Of a DNA stretch of 64,000 bases, positions 7,375 to 15,931 are shown piece by piece; within the stretch, counting starts at the first letter, position 1, and each line of letters begins with the position of its first letter. The DNA comes from Mycobacterium sp. SMC-8. GTDB taxonomy: Bacteria; Actinomycetota; Actinomycetes; Mycobacteriales; Mycobacteriaceae. Made by a program: the position numbers and the translations under genes. The stretch lies in the NCBI RefSeq assembly GCF_025263565.1, contig NZ_CP079865.1:2108001-2172000 (forward strand), in the 5' to 3' direction. The notes beneath the pieces are model-generated. The model made no database searches. It was not told where the DNA came from and saw only the letters and a program-made list of their open reading frames with translations.

Positions 7375-10300
7375 TCAGCGCCTGCCCGGCCGGCGGGCGC
7401 CCTTGGCGATGCCGAGACCCTTCACCGGGGGCTCGTCACCGACGACGCGGTCTCCGCCGTCACCGGAACCGTTCGGCGACGGCGCCGGCGAGGCGGGTTC
7501 GGCCGCCGTCGGTTCCGGCTCGGGCGTCGGCTCGGTCTTGGGCGCCGCGGCCGGGGCCTTCTTCTTGGCGCCCGGCCGGCGCGCACCCGCTGCGATCCCC
7601 AAGCCCTTGACCTCGGGCTCAGGCCTGGGTGCGTCCAGCCCGCGATCTGAGTCGGCCGTGTCGGCGGGCTCGGTGCCGGTGGCCGCTTTATCGGGGTCCA
7701 CGTTGGGCGGCTGCACCACGGTGCCCGCGCCCTCGTTCGGCGACGCGGTCTTGGCCGGTGCCTTCTTCGCGCCGGGGCGGCGTGCGCCCGAGGCGATGCC
7801 GAGCCCCTTGACCTCGGGCTCGGGCTTGGCGGGAGCCTCGGCCGGAGCCTCTGCGGGTGCCGATGCCTGTGCGGTCGGTGCGGCGGCGGCCGGGGCCTTC
7901 TTCTTGGCGCCGGGGCGCTTCGCGCCGCCCGCGATGCCCAGGCCCTTGACCTCCGGCTCGGCCTTGGCAGGGGCCTCTGCGGGCGCCGCGGCCGCCGGGG
8001 CGGCCTTCTTCGCACCGGGGCGCTTGGCGCCGCCGGCGATCCCGAGTCCCTTGGCCGGTGCCGCCGCGGCCGGCTTGGCCTCGGCGGGTGCGGCGGCCGG
8101 CGCCTCGGCCTTGGCGGGTTCCGGAGCAGCCTCGGGTTCGGCTTCGGGCTCCTCGACCTTGGCGGGCGCCTCGGCGGCGATCCGTGCCGCACGCTCCTCG
8201 GCCTCCTTGGCGGCCGTGCCCTTCTCGGGCAGCGTGAACGTGCTCTTGTCGAGCGAGCCGAGCAGCAGCTGCGCGACGTCGAGCACCTCGATCTTCTCGA
8301 TGTCCCTGGTCGCGGCCACGTCGTCCACCCCGTCGGTCATCATGACGCGGCAGAACGGGCAGCCGGTCGCGATCGCCGAGGCACCGGTGTCGAAGGCCTC
8401 CTCGGTGCGCTCGGTGTTGACGCGCTTGCCGATGTGCTCTTCCATCCACATCCGGGCGCCGCCGGCGCCGCAGCACAGGCCGCGGTCGGCGTGGCGGGGC
8501 ATCTCGGTCAGTGTCGCGCCCGAGGCCCCGATCAGCTCACGCGGCGCCGAGTACTCCTTGTTGTGGCGGCCGAGGTAGCAGGGATCGTGGTAGGTGATGT
8601 CCTGACCGTTCGGGCTGCCGTCGGTGGACTTGACCGGCACCAGCTTCTTGTCGCGGACCAGGCGGTTCAGCAGCTGGGTGTGGTGCAGCACCGTGTAGTT
8701 GCCGCCGACCTGCGGGTACTCGCGGCCCAGGGTGTTGAAGCAGTGCGGGCAGGTGACGACGACCTTGCGGTCGACCCGTTCGACGCCCTCGAACAGCTCG
8801 TTGAGGGTCTCGACGTTCTGCGCGGCCAGCTGCTGGAACAGGAACTCGTTGCCGGACCGCCGCGCCGAATCGCCGTTGCAGGTCTCGCCCTCGCCGAGCA
8901 CCAGGAACTTCACGCCGGCCGCCGAGAGCAGCTCGGCGACGGCCTTGGTGGTCTTCTTCGCGCGGTCCTCGTAGGCGCCGGCGCAACCGACCCAGAACAG
9001 GTACTCGTAGCCGTCGAAGGACTCGACGTCCTTGCCGTAGACCGGCACGTCGAAGTCGACCTCGTCGATCCAGTTGGTGCGGTCCTTGGAGTTCTGGCCC
9101 CACGGGTTGCCCTTGTTCTCCAGGTTCTTGAACAGCACGCCGAGCTCGCCGGGGAACTCGGACTCCATCATCACCTGGTAGCGGCGCATGTCGACGATGT
9201 GGTCGATGTGCTCGATGTCGACCGGGCACTGCTCGACGCACGCACCGCACGTGGTGCACGACCACAGCACGTCCGGGTCGATGACGCCGCCCTGCTCAAG
9301 CGTGCCGACCAGCGGACGGGTCGCCTGCAGCGGCGAGTCGGCCGGGATGCGCTCGAAGCCGGATTCGGGGACGTGGTGTTCGTCGTCCTCGTCGACCAGC
9401 CTCTCGATGATGCCACCCTCGGGGGTGTTCTCCAGTGGCGACTCCTTGCCGTCGAGGAAGTACGGCGCCTTCGCGAACATGTGGTCGCGCAGGTTCATGA
9501 TCACGAGCTTCGGCGACAGCGGCTTGCCGGTGTTCCAGGCGGGGCACTGCGACTGGCAGCGACCGCACTCGGTGCAGGTGGTGAAGTCGAGGTAGCCCTT
9601 CCAGGTGAAGTCCTCGATCTTGCCGCGGCCCAGCACCGCGTCCTCGGCGGGATCCTCGAAGTCGACCAGCTCGCCCTTGGACTCCACCGGCAGCAGCGGG
9701 CCCAGCGCGTTCGGCATCCGCTTGAACGTGACGTTGATCGGCGCCAGACCGATGTGCAGGTGCTTGGAGTGCAGCACGATCAGCAGGAACACCAGCATGA
9801 TCGCGATGTGCGCGAGCAGGGCGAACGTCTCGATCCACTCGTTGGCGGTGTGGCCGAGCGGGCGCAGGATCGCGCCCATGAACTGCGAGAGGAACGCGCC
9901 GTTGCCGTAGGGCAGGTTGCCGACGACCACGGCCGCGCCGCGCACCAGCGCGTAGGTCCAGATGACGTTGAAAATCATGAACAGGATCAGCCAGGCGCCG
10001 CCGGTGTGCGATCCGTAGAACCGGGAGTCGCGGCCGAGCTTCTTCGGCTCGCGCACGATGCGGATGATCGCGAACGTGATGATGCCGGCCAGCACCGCGA
10101 CAGCGAAGAAGTCCTGCAGGAATCCCAGCGCATCCCAGCGACCGACCAGCGGGATGTGGAAGTCGTGGTCGACGAGCAGGCCGAACGCCTCCAGATACAC
10201 CGTGGCCAGGACGAAGAAGCCCCACATCGTGAAGAAGTGTGCGAGACCGGGCACCGACCAGCGCAACAGCCGGGTTTGCCCGAAGACCTCTTCGAATTGC

Positions 10301-10467
10301 GTGGTGATGCGCTTCTGGAGGTTGTCCTTGCGGTTGTTGCCCTCGCTCAGGGGCTGCCCGGACCGGATCAGCTTGGTCAGCCAGAGCACACGCTTGGCGG
10401 CGAAGACGCCCACGACGGCGATCATCAGGACGCCGACGACGATCCTGATCAACATCTGCGTATCCAC
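7375..10467 (-). CDS. etfD: EtfD, membrane electron transfer flavoprotein:quinone oxidoreductase (Rv0338c homologue)
   Basis: A 1030-aa membrane Fe-S protein. About 240 N-terminal residues hold several membrane segments of the NarI-like type. Two 4Fe-4S binding sites follow at roughly residues 297 (CTECGRCQSQCP) and 405 (CTTCGACVEQCP), then a CCG-type cysteine-rich domain (HDPCYLGRHN; GLCCGAGGARMW, about residues 625-672). In M. tuberculosis this protein takes electrons from the flavoprotein EtfBA, which collects them from acyl-CoA dehydrogenases, and passes them to menaquinone, so it is essential for fatty-acid oxidation. The GTG start has a GGAGG five bases upstream. The final 270 or so residues are a Lys/Ala/Pro-rich tail with a repeated motif (separate entry). 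Confidence 0.95.
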   Translation of the reverse strand: MDTQMLIRIVVGVLMIAVVGVFAAKRVLWLTKLIRSGQPLSEGNNRKDNLQKRITTQFEEVFGQTRLLRWSVPGLAHFFTMWGFFVLATVYLEAFGLLVDHDFHIPLVGRWDALGFLQDFFAVAVLAGIITFAIIRIVREPKKLGRDSRFYGSHTGGAWLILFMIFNVIWTYALVRGAAVVVGNLPYGNGAFLSQFMGAILRPLGHTANEWIETFALLAHIAIMLVFLLIVLHSKHLHIGLAPINVTFKRMPNALGPLLPVESKGELVDFEDPAEDAVLGRGKIEDFTWKGYLDFTTCTECGRCQSQCPAWNTGKPLSPKLVIMNLRDHMFAKAPYFLDGKESPLENTPEGGIIERLVDEDDEHHVPESGFERIPADSPLQATRPLVGTLEQGGVIDPDVLWSCTTCGACVEQCPVDIEHIDHIVDMRRYQVMMESEFPGELGVLFKNLENKGNPWGQNSKDRTNWIDEVDFDVPVYGKDVESFDGYEYLFWVGCAGAYEDRAKKTTKAVAELLSAAGVKFLVLGEGETCNGDSARRSGNEFLFQQLAAQNVETLNELFEGVERVDRKVVVTCPHCFNTLGREYPQVGGNYTVLHHTQLLNRLVRDKKLVPVKSTDGSPNGQDITYHDPCYLGRHNKEYSAPRELIGASGATLTEMPRHADRGLCCGAGGARMWMEEHIGKRVNTERTEEAFDTGASAIATGCPFCRVMMTDGVDDVAATRDIEKIEVLDVAQLLLGSLDKSTFTLPEKGTAAKEAEERAARIAAEAPAKVEEPEAEPEAAPEPAKAEAPAAAPAEAKPAAAAPAKGLGIAGGAKRPGAKKAAPAAAAPAEAPAKAEPEVKGLGIAGGAKRPGAKKKAPAAAAPTAQASAPAEAPAEAPAKPEPEVKGLGIASGARRPGAKKAPAKTASPNEGAGTVVQPPNVDPDKAATGTEPADTADSDRGLDAPRPEPEVKGLGIAAGARRPGAKKKAPAAAPKTEPTPEPEPTAAEPASPAPSPNGSGDGGDRVVGDEPPVKGLGIAKGARRPGRR
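7378..8057 (-). repeat. Five copies of a KGLGIAxGA[KR]RPG motif in the EtfD tail
   Basis: The coding sequence for the EtfD C-terminus encodes KGLGIA-x-GA-[KR]-RPG five times: near 8011-8057, 7906-7960, 7771-7820, 7571-7612 and finally 7378-7425, where it ends the protein. Spacers of variable length are rich in Ala, Pro, Lys and Glu. The repeats are conserved in protein sequence but diverged in DNA, which argues for selection rather than recent duplication. Confidence 0.85.
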
Positions 10468-10486
10468 GCGTGCCTCCGGTTTTCTT

Positions 10487-10527
10487 GTTACCCGTGGGTA
10501 ACTTACAGTATGTTACTGGGCGGTAAC
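10487..10527. promoter_or_regulatory. Two palindromes over the etfD promoter
   Basis: The first palindrome, GTTACCC-GT-GGGTAAC, spans 10487-10502. The second, GTTAC-N6-GTAAC, spans 10512-10527. A minus-strand -10-like TACTGT (10505-10510) lies between them, so bound protein would cover the -10 and the transcript start. The symmetry is typical of a TetR- or GntR-family repressor site; given EtfD's role, a fatty-acid-responsive repressor is a reasonable inference. Confidence 0.65.
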
Positions 10528-10608
10528 TTTAGCTCGGTGCCTGCTCATAGTTACATCCACCGGGGAAAGGCCGCTACAAAGGCTCACCTAACTCGTGGCT
10601 GAGGCGAC

Positions 10609-13149
10609 TCAGATCGGTCGGTCGCCGCCGGGTGTCTCCATCAGCGCGCGCAGCATCGAGAGCAACTCGGAACGCGATTCGGCACCGAGGCGTCGCCGGA
10701 TCCGGGCGACGTGATGTTCGACGGTCTTCGCCGAGATGAACAACTGGGCGCCGATGTCGCGGTAGGGCAAACCCTGCAGCAACAGTTCGGCGACCTCACG
10801 TTCGCGATCGGACAGGTGCGCCGCGGCCGGCCGGGACGGTAACGCGGATACCGTCGTGGCCGCGAGGGTGTCGGCGTCCGCCGGGTCGGCCGCCGCATCG
10901 CCGGCCGCGGTGTGTTTGAGATCACGGGCGAGTTGCAGCATGGCCTGCGAGATCCGCGGGTCAGAGGCCTGTAACGCGGCCTGTCCGGCCAGCCGGGTGC
11001 CGTCCCAGGTGTGGCCGAACTGCGCGAGAGCGCGGGCCGCGACGGTCACCTCGTCGACGTCGACCTGATGGGCCAGGACGCGCAACCAGGTCCGGCCCGC
11101 GGTGGCCAGCGCCCGCGCGAACCCGGAGTGGGTCGCCGCGGCGGTCAGCGCCTGACCGTGCGGCGCCACCGCCTCCGGCGAGTTGGCCAGGATGCCCGCG
11201 TGCACGCCGGCCCAATGCAGCGGCACGGTCCACAGCACCGGGTCATCGAGCCCGCGGAGAAGAGTGAACACCTCGTCGAGCAGATGTTGTAGCTGGTCCA
11301 CCTGCCGCATCCGGGCGGCGGCGATCCACAGTTCGCCCAGCGGCAACACGCTGAAGACATCGACCGTGTACTCGGTGAGCACCTCCATGGCCGAATACCA
11401 GTGCTTCTGCATCGCGCCGCTGTCCCCACTGCGCCGCGCGACGCCGGTCTGCAATGCCGCGGCCCACAGCGCGTCACGGCGGTGCGGGGCCGGCCCCGTC
11501 GCAGGCCGGACCGCGTTGGTGGCTGCCGCCAGCTGACCGTCCTGCATGAAGGCCCAGGCCTGCAGAAGCCGGTGCCGCAGCGAGACGAAGGCGGCATCGG
11601 CGGCCCCGCGCTCCGCATCCGCGTGCACCGCGCGGCCGGCCACGCTGCGCGCCCGAACCGCGTCCCCGCCGTGCAACGCGGCCAGAGTCACCAGCGCGGC
11701 CGGGGTGTCGGGAAGGGTCGCCGCCGACCCCAGATCACTGCCGAGGGCCTGGCTCAACCGGGCAACAGCGACGGGGTAGGGCCGGTCCAGCGTCATCGCC
11801 AGGCCCTCGGTGAGGCCGGCCGCGGCGCGGGCGGTGGAGGTCGGCGGGCCCTCGGCGGGCGTCGAGGCGGCATCCCGCGCCCCGGCGACGTCACCCGCCG
11901 CGACGGCCGCGATCGTCGCCGCGGCCCCCAGGACCGCATCGGGCACCGGGCCCAGCCAACCGAACAGCGCGTGCGCCTGCGCGGCGCCGGTGTCGTGCAT
12001 GGCGATGCTCGCCGCGATCCGCACCGCGGCGGCCCGCTCGGCCGGGTCGGGGGCGGTCAACAGCTCGTCGGCCAGCCGGCCGGCCGTCGCGCAGTCACCG
12101 GTCAGGGCGAGCGCGTCGGCCAGTTGCGCGCTGGACGCCGTCGCACCGGCGTCGGCGGCAGCCCGGTACAGGCGCGCGGTGCGGGCCGGGTGCGCGCGGG
12201 TGTGACCGGCCAGCTCGCTCAGCGCGGTGGCCAACCGCTCGTCCCGCAGCCCGTGCTCGGCCAGTCGCAACGCCAGATCGGCTGTCAACGTTCCCCTTTC
12301 GAGCTGGGAGGCCAGTACCGACACCTCGATGTCGTGATGCCTTGCCGTACCGACGATCTGAGCGACCGCGCGGTGCACCGAGTGCTGGAAGTCCTGCGGG
12401 TGTGACGGTTCGATCAGCCCGCTCGCCCGGGCCCGGTCGACGACCGACAGCGCGTCCTGCGAGGACAGTCCGAGCGCGGCGGCGACGTCGTCGGGTCCGA
12501 GCTCGAAGCTGAGCGACGAGACCACGAAAGCGTCGAGCAGGCGTTCGTCGCACCCGCGGAGCCGCTCGATGAGCCCGAATCGGGCCGCATCCCGCATGGG
12601 GTGGCCGCCGCCTGCCGCCGCGGCGAGCGCCGGCGCCAACAGGAAGGGCAGCCCGGCCGTCGCAGACATCAACGCGCGCAACAACTCCGGGGACGCCGGC
12701 ACCCCGAGCGCCGCCGCGGCGACCCGGCTCACCTCGACCGCGGGCAGCGGCCCGAGCGTCACCGCGGGCCGTTCCCGTTCCAGGGCAGTGGTCAGTTCGC
12801 GCAACGGCCGATGGTGAGCCAGCGGTTCGGTGGCGATCACCACGGTGGCCGCGGGGTCGGCGACGAGTGCGGTCAGCCGGTCGAGTTCGGCGCCGTCGAG
12901 AAGATGGCTGTCGTCGACGACCGTCACGGTGTCAGCGGGATCGCCGGGCCGCGGCGGACGCGCCAGCACCGGGCGTCCGGCACCGAGCAGCGCCGCGCGC
13001 ACCGCGGTCAGCAGGGTGGACTTGCCGGTGCCGACACCGCCTGTGACGACGAGCTTGTGCGCGGCGCGCGGATTGGCCTCGACCGCCGCGGCGGCCTCCC
13101 GCGCGGCAGGTGCGAGATCCGAGTGCCGCGGCACCCCCGGACTGGTCAT
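10609..13149 (-). CDS. iniR: IniR, ATPase regulator of the ini genes (Rv0339c homologue)
   Basis: An 846-aa STAND-type signalling ATPase with a LuxR-type DNA-binding end. The Walker A motif is GGVGTGKST (about residues 37-45) and the Walker B-like segment is VTVVDDSH. A long helical middle region suggests tetratricopeptide-like repeats. The C-terminal helix-turn-helix reads LSDREREVAELL followed by ISAKTVEHHV. In M. marinum and M. tuberculosis this protein controls iniBAC induction during cell-envelope stress and responds to trehalose. It is encoded directly next to the ini island, whose promoters carry repeated CCCCTAA elements that are candidate binding sites. The gene is followed by etfD, but the palindromic etfD promoter separates them. 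Confidence 0.9.
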   Translation of the reverse strand: MTSPGVPRHSDLAPAAREAAAAVEANPRAAHKLVVTGGVGTGKSTLLTAVRAALLGAGRPVLARPPRPGDPADTVTVVDDSHLLDGAELDRLTALVADPAATVVIATEPLAHHRPLRELTTALERERPAVTLGPLPAVEVSRVAAAALGVPASPELLRALMSATAGLPFLLAPALAAAAGGGHPMRDAARFGLIERLRGCDERLLDAFVVSSLSFELGPDDVAAALGLSSQDALSVVDRARASGLIEPSHPQDFQHSVHRAVAQIVGTARHHDIEVSVLASQLERGTLTADLALRLAEHGLRDERLATALSELAGHTRAHPARTARLYRAAADAGATASSAQLADALALTGDCATAGRLADELLTAPDPAERAAAVRIAASIAMHDTGAAQAHALFGWLGPVPDAVLGAAATIAAVAAGDVAGARDAASTPAEGPPTSTARAAAGLTEGLAMTLDRPYPVAVARLSQALGSDLGSAATLPDTPAALVTLAALHGGDAVRARSVAGRAVHADAERGAADAAFVSLRHRLLQAWAFMQDGQLAAATNAVRPATGPAPHRRDALWAAALQTGVARRSGDSGAMQKHWYSAMEVLTEYTVDVFSVLPLGELWIAAARMRQVDQLQHLLDEVFTLLRGLDDPVLWTVPLHWAGVHAGILANSPEAVAPHGQALTAAATHSGFARALATAGRTWLRVLAHQVDVDEVTVAARALAQFGHTWDGTRLAGQAALQASDPRISQAMLQLARDLKHTAAGDAAADPADADTLAATTVSALPSRPAAAHLSDREREVAELLLQGLPYRDIGAQLFISAKTVEHHVARIRRRLGAESRSELLSMLRALMETPGGDRPI

Positions 13150-13156
13150 GCCGCAG

Positions 13157-14998
13157 TCAGGCGCCGACTTCGGGGAGGACGGTCGTGATGATCGGGTCGG
13201 GCGGATCCACCGGCTCGGGCAGCGGTGGGATCGTCGTGGTGGGCGGCGGTGCTTGTGTCGTGGTCGGCGGCGTCGTCGTGGTCGGCCGCGTGGTCGTGGT
13301 CCTGGTCGTCGTCGTGGTCGGCGACGTCGTGGTGGTGGTCGTCGTGGTCGTCGTGGTGGTGGTGGTCGGCGAGGTCGTCGCCGTCGTGGTGGTGGCCGGC
13401 GTCGTGGTGTCCGGCGGCGGCGGAGGCGGCGGCGGCTGGCTCACCGTGGTGGTCGCGACTCCGTCCGGGCCGACCGTCACGGTCGTGACCGGCGGCGGCA
13501 GCTGCACCGGAGTGGTCTCGGCGGGCGGGGTGGCGGTCTCGGTCACCGTGCCCGAATCACCCTCGGAACTGGTCAGAGTCACCGCCAGCCCGCCCGCGGC
13601 GAGCAGCGCCGCGGCCGCTGCCACCCCGAACAGCACCGGCGGCCTCTTGTACCAGGGCAGTGCCGGAGGCACGTCGGTGTAACCCTCGTCCTGGGGCGTG
13701 AACTCGACGGCGGGCCGCGCGGCGGTGCCGGCCGGGTCGGCATAGGCGCCGGCGGCGGTGTAGTCCCCGCCGGTGTACGGAAGCGGATCACCGGCGGCGT
13801 CGTCCTGGGACCACGCCAGCGCGCGGAACGTCGCCGAGGAGGCGCCGTCGCCGGCGGACTCGGTCGCGGCCAGGCCCGCGGCGCCGGCCGCCCAGGCCGC
13901 GTGGCCCATCGCCGTCGGCGCATCGGCGGCGGGCGCCATGCCGGTGGGAGCATCGGCGGCCAGGCTCTGATTGGCGACCAGCGCAGCACCCGCGGCGACG
14001 TTGAGCGCCGGCTCCGGGGTGGTGATCACCGGCGCCTGCAGCCGCTCGGAGAGCCTCTGGGTGACGAGCGGGATGGCCGCGCCACCGCCTACGGTGGCCA
14101 CCGCGGAAACGTCGGCGGGCGCGATGTTGTTGCGCTGCAGCACATCCTCGATCGCAGAGAGCAGGCCGGTCAGCGGTTCGGACATCAGCTGCTCGAGTTC
14201 GGGGCGGGTGACCCGGACGTCGGAGGTGAACGCGGGCAGTGCGACCGGCACCGCCGTCGCGGTCTCCGCCGAGAGCCGTTCCTTGGCCGCACGGCACTCG
14301 TCGCGCAGTTGCGCCAGCGGCCCCACCGCGGCGGTGCCCGCTGTTCCCGCGGGGTCAGGGTTCTCGGCGGCCGCGATGCCGCTGAGCACATGATCGAGCA
14401 GCGCCTGATCGATCGCCTCGCCGGAGAACTCGCCGTAGCGGACCGTCTGGCCGACGATCGCGGCGCCGGCGGCCGCGTCGGCCACCGTGATGCTGGAGCC
14501 GCTGCCGCCCAGATCGACCAGCACGATGAAGCCCTGGTTCGGCAGCCCCGGTGCCACCCGCAGCGCGGCGAGCGCCGCCGCGGCGTCCGGGATGAGCGCG
14601 GGTGGGACGCCGTTGGGGGACAGCCGCGGCTGGGTGCGCAGCGCACCGCGCAGCGCCCCGACGCTGCCGGGGCCCCAGTGGGCGGGTACGGCGACCGCGA
14701 TCGGGGCGCCTCCGTCGACCAGCCCCGCCATCACGTCGAGGGCCTGGGCGAGGGTCTGTTCGCCGCGATGGGCCGAGCCGTCCGCCGCGACCAGAGGAAC
14801 GGGGTCACCCACGCGTTCCACGAACCCAGTCAGGACGAGCCGCGGCTCGGTGAAGCCGGGGATCTCCGACGGGGCGCCCACCTCGGGCGCCCGGTTGCCG
14901 TACAGGTTCAGGATGGATCGTCGCGTCACCGGTGGGCGACCAACGCGGGCCGCGACCAGGTTGGTCATCCCGATCGACAACCCCAGCGGTTCGGTCAT
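13157..14998 (-). CDS. Membrane-anchored Hsp70-like protein with a Thr-rich outer tail (Hsp70L1)
   Basis: A 613-aa protein whose first 320 residues follow the Hsp70/actin nucleotide fold: phosphate-1-like loop LSIGMTN (7-13), IPDAAAALAALR (about 136-147, like DnaK's [10 protein letters not shown]), phosphate-2-like loop VDLGGSGSS (161-169) and adenosine-loop-like VGGGAAIP (303-310). There is no substrate-binding domain. A linker of about 130 residues leads to PWYKRPP and one membrane helix (about 452-474). The last 138 residues are outside, with poly-Pro and poly-Thr runs. A paralogue lies at 20442. The start has AGGAGA upstream. It is transcribed away from the iniB-like gene and runs toward iniR, with seven bases between them. 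Function unknown; a role in envelope-stress sensing is an inference from context. Confidence 0.85.
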   Translation of the reverse strand: MTEPLGLSIGMTNLVAARVGRPPVTRRSILNLYGNRAPEVGAPSEIPGFTEPRLVLTGFVERVGDPVPLVAADGSAHRGEQTLAQALDVMAGLVDGGAPIAVAVPAHWGPGSVGALRGALRTQPRLSPNGVPPALIPDAAAALAALRVAPGLPNQGFIVLVDLGGSGSSITVADAAAGAAIVGQTVRYGEFSGEAIDQALLDHVLSGIAAAENPDPAGTAGTAAVGPLAQLRDECRAAKERLSAETATAVPVALPAFTSDVRVTRPELEQLMSEPLTGLLSAIEDVLQRNNIAPADVSAVATVGGGAAIPLVTQRLSERLQAPVITTPEPALNVAAGAALVANQSLAADAPTGMAPAADAPTAMGHAAWAAGAAGLAATESAGDGASSATFRALAWSQDDAAGDPLPYTGGDYTAAGAYADPAGTAARPAVEFTPQDEGYTDVPPALPWYKRPPVLFGVAAAAALLAAGGLAVTLTSSEGDSGTVTETATPPAETTPVQLPPPVTTVTVGPDGVATTTVSQPPPPPPPPDTTTPATTTTATTSPTTTTTTTTTTTTTTSPTTTTTRTTTTRPTTTTPPTTTQAPPPTTTIPPLPEPVDPPDPIITTVLPEVGA

Positions 14999-15064
14999 GT
15001 GAGCTCTCTCCTGTCTGGACCGTGGACCACCTTAGCGCCTGACGACGCTTTACCGGGGCATGTG

Positions 15065-15104
15065 CCCCTAATGTCGCGGATCCCCTAACGGGCTATCCCC
15101 TAAT
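15065..15104. promoter_or_regulatory. Three CCCCTAA repeats upstream of the iniB-like gene
   Basis: CCCCTAAT occurs at 15065-15072 and 15097-15104, with CCCCTAA at 15082-15088, all in the same direction. They lie in the gap between Hsp70L1 and the iniB-like gene, about 73-105 bases upstream of the latter's start. The same type of repeat precedes iniB at a similar distance from its predicted promoter. An activator such as IniR is the natural candidate to bind here. Confidence 0.6.
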
Positions 15105-15169
15105 GGGAATTCGCCGGAGTTGGGCTGCGCACCGATCCGGTACCGGGTCGGCGGGCATAGCATCGAGCC

Positions 15170-15673
15170 ATGCCGAACGCCTTGCTGGATTTCGTGATGA
15201 CGCTGGTGCGTGATCCCGACGCCGCCGCGCGCTACGCGGCCGACCCGGCGCAGGCCCTTGCGGATGCCGATCTCACCGGCGTGACCAGCGCTGATGTGCA
15301 GAACCTGATCCCGGTGGTCGCCGAGTCGATGTCGACGACGGCACCGTTTTACGGCGTGGACGCCTTCGCCGCGGCCCCGGTGGACAACGTGTGGGCCAGC
15401 GGAGCGGCCACCGCCGCGTTCGATGCGTTCGACCTACCCGACGAGAGCCTGCCCGAGCGTGCCGTCATCGACGCCGGGGAGGCGACACCCGAGACCGTTG
15501 ACCTGCTCGAGGTGCCGACCGCGGTTCCGGTGGACGACCTGGTGGTCGATGACGGCCTCAATGACGGAATCGACCCGACCGTCCTCCCGTCCGAGCACTG
15601 GATCGAGTCCCCGGCCGCCTTCGACGGCCCCGATGCCGACGACCACGCGTCGGGTATCGATCTGTTCGACTGA
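15170..15673 (+). CDS. IniB-like N-terminal domain protein (Rv0340-type)
   Basis: A 167-aa acidic protein. Its first 55 or so residues (NALLDFVMTLVRDPDAAARY and on) align by eye with the start of IniB (NTIIDFILDLFRSPASAAAF), a helical domain with a repeated pattern of hydrophobic residues. The rest is rich in Asp, Val and Pro, lacks the Gly/Asn repeats of IniB, and resembles M. tuberculosis Rv0340, which sits at the same place. A -10-like TAGCAT ends six bases before the ATG, so the message is probably leaderless. A strong terminator follows, so this gene is probably its own transcription unit. Function unknown. Confidence 0.85.
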   Translation: MPNALLDFVMTLVRDPDAAARYAADPAQALADADLTGVTSADVQNLIPVVAESMSTTAPFYGVDAFAAAPVDNVWASGAATAAFDAFDLPDESLPERAVIDAGEATPETVDLLEVPTAVPVDDLVVDDGLNDGIDPTVLPSEHWIESPAAFDGPDADDHASGIDLFD

Positions 15674-15707
15674 GCTGCGCTGTTCGACTCACCTGAGCGG
15701 CAGCCGG

Positions 15708-15743
15708 AAACCCGCAAGGACCACGCGTTCCTTGCGGGTTTTT
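15708..15743 (+). terminator. Intrinsic terminator after the iniB-like gene
   Basis: A perfect 13-base stem (AAACCCGCAAGGA with its complement), a 7-8-base loop and a T run directly after it. This is an unusually clear rho-independent terminator for a mycobacterium, and it separates this gene from iniB. Confidence 0.85.
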
Positions 15744-15770
15744 CCATGCCCGAAGCACCCCCCGGGCGAC

Positions 15771-15851
15771 CCCCTAATCCCCTAGTGCCCGCCACGCAAA
15801 ACCCCTAGGTGAGCCCGTGAGGGGATGGGAGCGAACCCCGTTTTCGGGGGT
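15771..15851 (+). promoter_or_regulatory. iniB control region with CCCCTA repeats and a C4/G5 hairpin
   Basis: CCCCTAAT at 15771-15778 is directly followed by CCCCTAG (15779-15785), and CCCCTAGG lies at 15802-15809. Downstream, an inverted repeat (AACCCCG, TTT, CGGGGGTT, ending at 15852) sits where a -35 region is expected. A -10-like TAACGT at 15864-15869 would start transcription near 15876. The outer repeats then fall about 74-105 bases upstream, as they do for the iniB-like gene. Confidence 0.55.
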
Positions 15852-15931
15852 TGGCGAACTCCATAACGTGGTGTCCAGATCGCCGGAGTGACCGGCGAGC
15901 ACCACCCCGGACAGAGCAGAAAGGCACTGCC

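Noticed and set aside
13300-13400. CRISPR-like or tandem repeat array
   Set aside because: The repeats are threonine codons inside the Hsp70L1 tail, with no spacer structure.
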